Shown piece after piece: positions 1-4,856 of a stretch of DNA of 8,786 nt (position 1 is the stretch's first letter; every line of letters begins with the position of its first letter). The translations under genes were made by a program, and so were the position numbers. This DNA comes from Phycisphaerae bacterium SM23_33 (GTDB taxonomy: Bacteria; Planctomycetota; Phycisphaerae; SM23-33). The notes beneath the pieces are model-generated. The model ran no database searches. It saw only the letters and a list, made by a program, of their open reading frames with translations, and had not been told where the DNA came from. Where the stretch lies: positions 1 to 8,786 of the forward strand of contig LJUF01000268.1 of the NCBI GenBank assembly GCA_001303665.1, written 5' to 3'.

Positions 1-837
1 CCAAAAACCGTGCTGGCCGCAGGAAAAACCGTTGTCGCTGCTGAAGGCCACCAGCGTGCTTTCCCGCAGGCCCAGCTCGTCGAGCCTTTCCAGCAGTCGG
101 CCGACGTTCAGGTCCATGGCCGTCACGGCGGCGAAGTAGCCCTTGAGGGACTCGCGGTCGCCCAGGCGGCGGCGCAGGTCCGGCCGCAGCCAGGGATGCG
201 CCGCCTCCTGCGGGCAGCTCTTGAAGGGGCAGTCGTCGTAGGAGGCCACGATGTCCGGCGGGTGGCCGGTCCAGGGCGAGTGCGGGGCGTTGTAGTGGAC
301 GCTGAGGTAGAAGGGGCCGGCCTGGTGGGCCTGGAGGAAGGCCAGGGCGTCGTCGGTGATGACGTCGCTGAGGTAGCCGGGGCAGACCGTGCGCTTGCCC
401 TGGCGGAACATCTCGGCGTCGTTGTATTCGCTGGCCCCGCCCGGCATGCAGAACCAGTGAGAGAAGCCGTGCTGGGCGCTGGTGCTGTCGCCCATGTGCC
501 ACTTGCCGCTCAGGCCCACCGTGTAGCCGTTCTCGGCCAGCACGTCCGTGTAGCAGGTCATGCCGGCCAGGAACTGGGCTGCCGTCGGGGGCACGTTGCC
601 CTGGCGGAGATAGTCGTGCACGCCGTGGGCGGAGGGGACCCGCCCGGTCATGAGGGAAGCCCGGGCGGGCGAGCACACCGGCGAGGTGCAGAAGAAGCTT
701 TCGAAGCGGATGCCCGACGCCGCGAGCGCGTCCAGGTTGGGCGTGCGGATCTCCTCGTTGCCGGCGCAGCCCATCGCCCACGGGCCCTGGTCGTCGGTGA
801 GGATGAAGATTACGTTGGGCCTGGCCACCTGTGCCAT
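1..837 (-). CDS. S1-family sulfatase, N-terminal 279 residues (runs off left edge)
   Basis: This gene encodes a formylglycine-dependent sulfatase that hydrolyses sulfate esters; the substrate cannot be told from sequence. Visible family marks are the metal-binding start NVIFILTDDQ (residues 8-17), the core VCSPARASLMTGR (54-66) whose Cys55 should become formylglycine, GKWHMG (111-116), HYNAPHSPW (181-189) and the metal-site SSDNG (266-270). About 279 residues are present, so the C-terminal part lies outside the window. ATG at 837 is preferred because a GAGGGAG ribosome-binding site precedes it by about 8 bases. With this start there is no signal peptide, since the catalytic fold begins at residue 8; many planctomycete sulfatases are exported. 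The gene follows argF by only 32 bases on the same strand, so co-transcription is possible, though no metabolic link is evident. Family assignment is sure; the specificity is unknown. Confidence 0.93.
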   Translation of the reverse strand, partial: MAQVARPNVIFILTDDQGPWAMGCAGNEEIRTPNLDALAASGIRFESFFCTSPVCSPARASLMTGRVPSAHGVHDYLRQGNVPPTAAQFLAGMTCYTDVLAENGYTVGLSGKWHMGDSTSAQHGFSHWFCMPGGASEYNDAEMFRQGKRTVCPGYLSDVITDDALAFLQAHQAGPFYLSVHYNAPHSPWTGHPPDIVASYDDCPFKSCPQEAAHPWLRPDLRRRLGDRESLKGYFAAVTAMDLNVGRLLERLDELGLRESTLVAFSSDNGFSCGQHGFW

Positions 838-869
838 CGTTTGGCTCCCTCGCCCCCCGAAGCGCGGAA

Positions 870-1793
870 TTATCGAATGCCTCCCTCGGTGATGAGGACG
901 TTCAGCAGCGAGCGCTGGAAGTGCAGCCGGTTCTCCGCCTGGGCGAAGATGGTCTTGGCGTGCCTGGCCATGACGGCGTCGGTGATCTCGCAGCCGCGAT
1001 ACGCCGGCAGGCAGTGCATCACCACCGCGTCGGCGGGGGCGGCCGCCAGCAGCTCGTCGTTGATCTGGAAGCCCCGGAAGGCGGCGAGGCGCTGGGCCTT
1101 CTGGTTCTCCTGGCCCATCGAGACCCAGGTGTCGGCGTACACCACGGCCGCGTCGGCGACGGCCTGGCGCGGGTCGTACGTCTGGGCGAACGAGCCGGGG
1201 CCGGCCGGCAGGGAGGCGACGAACTGCTCGCCCAGCTCGTATCCCTGCGGGCTGGCCAGCACGAAGTGCGCGCCCAGCTTCGCGCACAGCACCGCCAGCG
1301 ACCGGGCCACGTTGTTGCCGTCGCCGATGAACGCCAGCTTCCTGCCGGTCAGCCCGCCCAGGACCTCCGCCGCCGTCATGGCGTCCGCCATCGCCTGGCA
1401 GGGGTGGGAGTAGTCGGTCAGGGCGTTGATGACGGGCACGGCCGCGTGCCGGGCCAGCTCCACCACCGTGTCGTGCTCGAAGGTGCGGGCGGCGACGGCG
1501 TCGCACATCCGCCCCAGCACGGCGGCCACGTCGCTGATGGCCTCGCGCTTGCCCAGCCCGATGTCCTGCTCGGTGAGGGCAATGGCCGCCCCGCCCAGCT
1601 GCACCATGGCCGCCTCGAAGCTCACCCGCGTCCGCAGGGACGGCTTTTCAAAGATCAGCGCCAGCGTCTTTCGCGTGCACGTGGCCGGCAGCTTGCCGGC
1701 CTGGAAGAGCTTCTTGTCGGCGAGGGCCCGCTCCAGCAGCCTGCTGAGCTGCTCGGCCCTGAAGTCAGCGATATGGATGAAGTCCTTCGTCAT
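870..1793 (-). CDS. argF: Ornithine carbamoyltransferase
   Basis: This enzyme condenses ornithine with carbamoyl phosphate to give citrulline in cytosolic arginine synthesis. At 307 residues it has the normal length. Carbamoyl-phosphate contacts are EKPSLRTRVSFE (49-60) and DYSHPCQAMAD (127-137); the ornithine domain shows FIGDGNNVARS (155-165), the loop DTWVSMGQE (221-229) and MHCLPAYRG (259-267). The SMG loop and HCLP motif separate it from aspartate carbamoyltransferase. The ATG at 1793 is chosen because the carbamoyltransferase fold starts there and GGAG lies about 10 bases upstream; the reading frame continues open upstream, but only as a shadow of argB. It lies 68 bases behind argB on the same strand, and that gap holds a heptanucleotide repeat. 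A catabolic role cannot be excluded, but the neighbours argB and argH favour biosynthesis. Confidence 0.97.
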   Translation of the reverse strand: MTKDFIHIADFRAEQLSRLLERALADKKLFQAGKLPATCTRKTLALIFEKPSLRTRVSFEAAMVQLGGAAIALTEQDIGLGKREAISDVAAVLGRMCDAVAARTFEHDTVVELARHAAVPVINALTDYSHPCQAMADAMTAAEVLGGLTGRKLAFIGDGNNVARSLAVLCAKLGAHFVLASPQGYELGEQFVASLPAGPGSFAQTYDPRQAVADAAVVYADTWVSMGQENQKAQRLAAFRGFQINDELLAAAPADAVVMHCLPAYRGCEITDAVMARHAKTIFAQAENRLHFQRSLLNVLITEGGIR

Positions 1794-1833
1794 GGGGGCC
1801 GCTCTCCGGCGCTTCTTGTCTTTTCGTCTTTGC

Positions 1834-1861
1834 CTCGTGCCTCGTGCCTGGTGCCCCGTGC
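1834..1861. repeat. Four-copy heptanucleotide tandem repeat in the argB-argF spacer
   Basis: On the plus strand the units read CTCGTGC, CTCGTGC, CTGGTGC and CCCGTGC, four contiguous 7-base copies with one substitution in each of the last two. The array ends on the base before the argB stop codon (1862-1864), so it lies wholly in the non-coding spacer and in the argF leader if argB and argF share a transcript. A pyrimidine-rich stretch (about 1811-1831) follows it toward argF. Its function is unknown. Confidence 0.8.
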
Positions 1862-2734
1862 CTACTTGTGAATGACCGTGCCCACGCCGGCTTCGGTGTA
1901 GATTTCCAGCAGCAGGGAGTGGGCGAAGCGCCCGTCGATGATGTGGGCGCGCTTGACGCCGCCTTCCAGCGCCCGCAGGCAGGCCTCCACCTTGGGCAGC
2001 ATGCCCTCGCTGATGGCGCCGTCGGCGATCATGCGGCGAATCTGCTGCTCGCTGGCCTCGCTCAGCCGGCTGTCGGGGTCGTTGACGTCGGAGCGGATGC
2101 CGTGCGTGTCGGAGACGACCACCAGCTTCTCGGCCTTCAACGCCGCGGCCACCTCCCCGGCGGCGGTGTCGGCGTTGCAGTTGAGCTTCCCCCCGGAGCG
2201 GTCGTGGGCCAGCGGGGCAATGACCGGGATCGTGTCGGCCGCGCACAGAAGCTCGATCAGCCGGAAGTTCACGTGCGTCACCTGCCCGACGAAGCCCAGG
2301 TCCACCTTGCGGCCGGCCTCCTGGAGGAAGAGCTTTTCGCCGAAGAGCACGCAACTGCTGAGGGTGTGCAGGCCCATCGCCGCCGAGCCCAGGGCCAGGA
2401 TCACCTGAACGATGTGGCGGTTCAGCTCGTTGCACAGCACGTGCTCCACGACGGTCAGCGTGCGCTGGTCGGTGTATCGCCGGCCCTGGACGAACTGCAC
2501 CTCCAGCCCGGCCTTTTCCATCGCCTGGGTGATGGCCTTGCCCCCGCCGTGGACGATCACCGGCCGCATGCCGACGGTGTTCATGAAGACCACGTCGGTC
2601 AGCAGGTCGGTCAACGCCGCCTCGTCCTCCATGACCGCCCCGCCCATCTTGATCACGACCACCTTGTCGTTGAAGCGCTGGATGTAGCCCAGGGCCTCGA
2701 CAAGGACCTTGGCCTTGGCGATGGCTTGTTCCAT
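1862..2734 (-). CDS. argB: Acetylglutamate kinase
   Basis: This enzyme phosphorylates N-acetylglutamate, the second step of arginine synthesis, in the cytosol. The 290 residues show the amino-acid-kinase signatures VVIKMGGAVM (26-35, Lys29 contacting phosphate), VIVHGGGKAI (59-68), the substrate-binding GRRYTD (84-89), the NCNADTAAGEVAAAL block and the C-terminal HIIDGR and TEAGVGTVI. The family usually has YGGNAM where this has MGGAVM; the glycines are kept. An N-terminal helix (about 1-18) before the first strand is typical of the arginine-inhibited hexameric forms, so feedback inhibition by arginine is inferred. The ATG at 2734 is chosen because AGGA lies about 9 bases upstream; the frame stays open to a TTG at 2791, but that extension falls in the putative promoter. 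The stop is TAG. It lies between the tsaE remnant and argF. Confidence 0.97.
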   Translation of the reverse strand: MEQAIAKAKVLVEALGYIQRFNDKVVVIKMGGAVMEDEAALTDLLTDVVFMNTVGMRPVIVHGGGKAITQAMEKAGLEVQFVQGRRYTDQRTLTVVEHVLCNELNRHIVQVILALGSAAMGLHTLSSCVLFGEKLFLQEAGRKVDLGFVGQVTHVNFRLIELLCAADTIPVIAPLAHDRSGGKLNCNADTAAGEVAAALKAEKLVVVSDTHGIRSDVNDPDSRLSEASEQQIRRMIADGAISEGMLPKVEACLRALEGGVKRAHIIDGRFAHSLLLEIYTEAGVGTVIHK

Positions 2735-2762
2735 AGGCGTGTTTCCTAACGGGAAAGCCCAA

Positions 2763-2791
2763 AAGCTATTCAGCGACGGCCGGCCCGTCAA
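2763..2791 (-). promoter_or_regulatory. Possible promoter for argB-argF
   Basis: In the 84-base gap between the tsaE remnant and argB the minus strand reads TTGACG (2791-2786), a 17-base spacer, then TAGCTT (2768-2763). The -35 matches the sigma-70 consensus at five of six positions; the -10 matches at only three. It would give argB and argF a start independent of the genes upstream. The weak -10 makes this tentative. Confidence 0.3.
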
Positions 2792-2818
2792 GCGATTTGC
2801 GCCTGCCGCGGCCGCGGC

Positions 2819-3067
2819 TCATCCGGCCCGCTGAAGAGAGAATTCCCTGGTGTTTGGCCCGGCGTGGCGGATGCTGACGCGCCAGTGCGGCCGGGGCAGG
2901 GCGTCGCCGGCCCGGTCGCCGCGGGCGATGCCGCGGACCAGCACGGTCTTGCCCGTCCCCAGCTCCCCGACCAGCGCCACGCAGTCGCCCACGCCCAGCC
3001 GCCGCGCCAGTCTCTCACCCAGCGCCATCGTCTCCGCCATGCTGTTTGACGTGAACTCTTCGCTCAT
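2819..3067 (-). pseudogene. tsaE: tsaE remnant: Walker A and C-terminus kept, middle missing
   Basis: TsaE is the ATPase of the complex that makes the essential t6A37 modification on tRNAs. This open frame encodes 82 residues against about 150 for the family. Residues 1-50 are a good TsaE start with the Walker A loop GELGTGKT (34-41) followed by VLVRGIARG. Residues 51-82 (DRAGDALPRPHWRVSIRHAG and the rest) match the family's C-terminal segment, the part after the conserved EW (compare E. coli TsaE from memory, where LVEWPQQGTGVLP precedes the last strands). Missing between them are about 55-60 residues, including the SPTF/Y switch, the H-D-YRL motif and the EW. The join near residue 50 (about base 2918) keeps frame. 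Without those motifs it should not function. It follows the thiL remnant by 72 bases. A short unrelated P-loop protein is possible, but both ends fitting TsaE makes internal deletion likelier. Confidence 0.75.
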
Positions 3068-3076
3068 GTTTGTCGG

Positions 3077-3104
3077 CCGCCCCCAGCGGGGCGGAAAGCC
3101 CGCC
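3077..3104 (-). promoter_or_regulatory. Two mutually exclusive hairpins before tsaE
   Basis: On the minus strand GGCGG (3104-3100) can pair with CCGCC (3094-3090) across a five-base loop. CCGCCCC (3094-3088) can instead pair with GGGGCGG (3083-3077) across a four-base loop. The stems share 3094-3090, so only one can form. The second stem ties up the G-rich tract about 9 bases before the tsaE ATG, which may be its ribosome-binding site. High GC makes such pairs common by chance, so a regulatory role is only a guess. Confidence 0.25.
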
Positions 3105-3139
3105 GAAGGCCCTCCGTGAGCTGCACGGGTCGAGGAAGC

Positions 3140-3855
3140 CTAGGTCCGGTGCTCCCAGCCGCGCGGCGGAAGCTTCTGCGACTTGCCGCCGCGCAGCAGC
3201 GTCATGCCCGCCCCGGCGGCGATGGTGCCGATCCGGCTCACGCGGACGGCCAATGGCTGCGTGGCGACGAGCCGCCGGGCCTGCTCGGCCGGGAGGGTGA
3301 AGAGCAGTTCATAGTCTTCCCCGTCGCGCAGCGCCGCCGACAGCGGGTCGTCGCAGGCGCGGGCGTCGTCGTGAATCGGCACGGCCGCGGCGTCCAGCTC
3401 CGCGGCCACGCAGGATGCCGCGGCGATGTGGCCCAGGTCGGCCGCCAGGCCGTCGGACACGTCAATCATGGCGTGCAGCCCGAATTCGCCGGCCAGCCCC
3501 CGGGCCTCGGCAATCCGCGGCGTGAAGGTCAGGTGCCGCCGCCCGCGCCACGCCCCGCCCAGGGCCCCGGTCACGCACACGGCGTCGCCCGGTTTCGCCC
3601 CGCTGCGCAGCACCGGCCCCACGCCGCCGCAGCTGCCCAGCACGGTGACCGTGATGTGCAGCCCGCCGGGCGGCTCGGCCCAGGCGGCCACGTCGCCGCC
3701 GACCAGCGGGCAGGCGAAGGCGTCGCCGGCCGAGCGCAGGCCGCCATAGATGGCTTCGGCGTCGGCCCGCAGTCGTCGCCCGGCCCGACCTCCACCACGG
3801 CCGGGTCGAACCTCCCCTGCCGGCAGATCCAGTCAATGAACTCGAACTCGCGCAT
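3140..3855 (-). pseudogene. thiL: thiL (thiamine-monophosphate kinase) remnant with internal deletion and frameshift
   Basis: ThiL phosphorylates thiamine monophosphate to the diphosphate cofactor. The first frame, from ATG 3855, encodes MREFEFIDWICRQGRF and VGPGDDC, a classic ThiL start. Near 3763-3778 the ThiL reading switches frame and resumes as LRADAEAIYGGL, LVGGDVAAWAEPPGG, RSGAKPGDAVCVTGALGG, AMIDVSDGLAADLGHIAAAS, RDGEDYELLFTL and a terminal GWEHRT, ending at TAG 3140. About 75 residues are missing at the switch compared with E. coli ThiL (from memory), including the TTD..EGVHF and KALAVNLSDLAAMGA segments that build the Mg-ATP site. The retained halves are in the right order with good family motifs, so this is one gene that lost its middle with a net frameshift. 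Its ATG touches the hicA stop codon and has no clear ribosome-binding site, so any translation would depend on hicA. Confidence 0.85.
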
Positions 3856-4083
3856 TTACTTGTAGAGCTTCTCAAACTCACCCAGGGTCAGGCCAGCCTG
3901 TTTTATGATCAAGCCCAGGGTTTTCTTTCGAATTCGCGGGTGCCGGGGAACGGTGACGATACCCGGCAGATCGCGTCGAACGAGCACGTAATGCCGGGTG
4001 CCGCCCTTTTCACGCAGTTGCCAGCCGGCGCGTTGAAGGGCCTTCAGCACGCGTTGGGTAGGCCGTGGGCTGAGCTTCGCCAA
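3856..4083 (-). CDS. hicA: HicA-type mRNA interferase toxin
   Basis: A 75-residue protein of the HicA/YcfA family, small RNases with a double-stranded-RNA-binding-like fold that cleave mRNA and are neutralised by HicB. The order of motifs fits: a first helix (RVLKALQRAGW, 11-21), the strand bearing the catalytic histidine (EKGGTRHYVL, His31), a third strand with TVPRHP (44-49) and the final KKTLGLIIKQAGLTLGEFEKL (53-73). The usual G-S-H is GGTRH here. The start is TTG at 4083, supported by a GGGGGGAAGG tract just upstream and by the fold beginning there; this rare start codon may hold toxin yield below antitoxin. The gene begins 11 bases after the antitoxin stop, and its own TAA is followed at once by the thiL ATG. 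The toxin-antitoxin role rests on family and context. Confidence 0.85.
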   Translation of the reverse strand: MAKLSPRPTQRVLKALQRAGWQLREKGGTRHYVLVRRDLPGIVTVPRHPRIRKKTLGLIIKQAGLTLGEFEKLYK

Positions 4084-4094
4084 GCCTTCCCCCC

Positions 4095-4796
4095 TTATGC
4101 ACTAGCCCGACGTCGGTGCCGAACTCTTGAGATCGGAATCTGTGCCCCTTCTCGCTGCAGCTCATCGCGAGCTTCAAGCCAGGCCTGGATTGCATCCTTG
4201 GTGTTCTCGAGGACCTCCTCCAAGGTGACGCCGTCGGTGATGCACCCAGACAGTCCTGCAATGGTGGCTACGTAGCCGCCTTCTTCCTCGTCGGGCTCGA
4301 TCTCGACCTGATAGCTGTACTGGCCCACGGAGACCTCCCGGACGCGCTTCCTGAGGAGGCTGAGGACACGAACGCGAAGTGCCCTGTCAAGCATCCCGAC
4401 GTCAATTATGTCCCTCACTGCCGTTTGCCCCGGACGCTTCAGGGTGTCAATGTATGTTGCTTCGTCTTTCAGGAAGTAAATGGTGTTGCCGCACGCCAGG
4501 AGCTTGCAGAACGCCAGGGGTCGTGTGACGTCAAGCCCGCGCCCGCGCAAATACGAGACACACGTGCGGATTTTTTGAAGACTGAAGCCCGCTTCCTTCA
4601 GGTTCTTCACCGTCATCAGAGCCAGCAGGTCCAGGTACGAATACAGCCGACGAGAACCCCTGCCGCTTGCGGGGCTGATGGAAGGCTTCACGATGCCTTG
4701 CTTGTCCCAGTACACCAACTGCTTCTGGGTAGTGCCCGTCAGCAGGCGTGTGTATTTGCTGTTGAACGCCTCCATGGCCAAAGTGGCAGCAGTCAT
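4095..4796 (-). CDS. hicB: MerR-HicB fusion antitoxin and autoregulator
   Basis: This 233-residue protein joins two families. Residues about 20-85 are a MerR-type winged helix-turn-helix: GTTQKQLVYWDKQGIVKPS, a wing with GSRRLYSYLDLLAL, and an effector-side helix AGFSLQKIRTCVSYL. Residues about 92-155, with NTIYFLKDEATYIDTLKRPGQ, form a linking domain I cannot place firmly; it resembles the segment after the MerR head in some MerR-DUF433 proteins. Residues about 160-222 are a HicB domain: YSYQVEIEPDEEEGGYVATI, GLSGCITDG and TLEEVLENTKDAIQAWLEAR. A basic tail (RVRHRRR) ends it. Ordinary HicB proteins place a ribbon-helix-helix or Xre domain at the C-terminus. ATG 4796 is chosen because AAGGA lies 9 bases upstream; Met8 has none. 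GC content is lower than in the arg genes, which suggests transfer. It presumably neutralises HicA and represses its own promoter. Confidence 0.88.
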   Translation of the reverse strand: MTAATLAMEAFNSKYTRLLTGTTQKQLVYWDKQGIVKPSISPASGRGSRRLYSYLDLLALMTVKNLKEAGFSLQKIRTCVSYLRGRGLDVTRPLAFCKLLACGNTIYFLKDEATYIDTLKRPGQTAVRDIIDVGMLDRALRVRVLSLLRKRVREVSVGQYSYQVEIEPDEEEGGYVATIAGLSGCITDGVTLEEVLENTKDAIQAWLEARDELQREGAQIPISRVRHRRRASA

Positions 4797-4802
4797 GCCA
4801 TT

Positions 4803-4840
4803 AGGTCCTTATAATGCCCTTGAGGGCATTATAAGGACCT
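4803..4840. repeat. Perfect 18-bp inverted repeat, probable operator of hicBA
   Basis: AGGTCCTTATAATGCCCT (4803-4820) and its exact reverse complement (4823-4840) flank a two-base centre, TG. The repeat starts six bases upstream of the antitoxin ATG. One arm holds the -10 box for the leftward promoter and the other holds the AAGGA ribosome-binding site. A dimeric regulator bound here would cover the promoter; in RNA, a transcript starting upstream (for example from argH) would fold the ribosome-binding site into the stem. There is no T-run after either arm, so it is not a standard terminator. Confidence 0.9.
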
Positions 4841-4856
4841 GGACGGAGCAAATCAA
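4828..4856 (-). promoter_or_regulatory. Sigma-70-like promoter of hicBA
   Basis: The minus strand reads TTGATT (4856-4851), a spacer of exactly 17 bases, then TATAAT (4833-4828), a perfect -10 in a GC-rich setting. The predicted start is near 4821, leaving a leader of about 25 bases with AAGGA (4810-4806) before the ATG at 4796. The TGA inside the -35 hexamer is the argH stop codon. The -10 lies in one arm of the inverted repeat. Confidence 0.75.

Noticed and set aside
10..1413. Long plus-strand open frame of 467 codons
   Set aside because: It is antisense to the sulfatase and argF, is low-complexity Ala/Gly/Val/Arg/His-rich, and shows no family motif. High GC makes long antisense frames.
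870..2762. Single 630-codon minus-strand frame ending as argF, read as a fusion
   Set aside because: Only the last 307 codons are protein-like; the upstream part is argB read out of frame.
2735..2791. N-terminal extension of argB to 2791
   Set aside because: It starts with TTG inside a possible -35 box, and the ATG at 2734 has a ribosome-binding site and the expected N-terminal helix.
3571..3855. A separate 94-residue protein from the thiL ATG
   Set aside because: Only its first 30 or so residues are ThiL-like; the rest is the downstream thiL sequence read out of frame.
4803..4840. Inverted repeat as a rho-independent terminator of argH
   Set aside because: Neither arm is followed by a T-run, and it overlaps a near-consensus promoter and the hicB ribosome-binding site.
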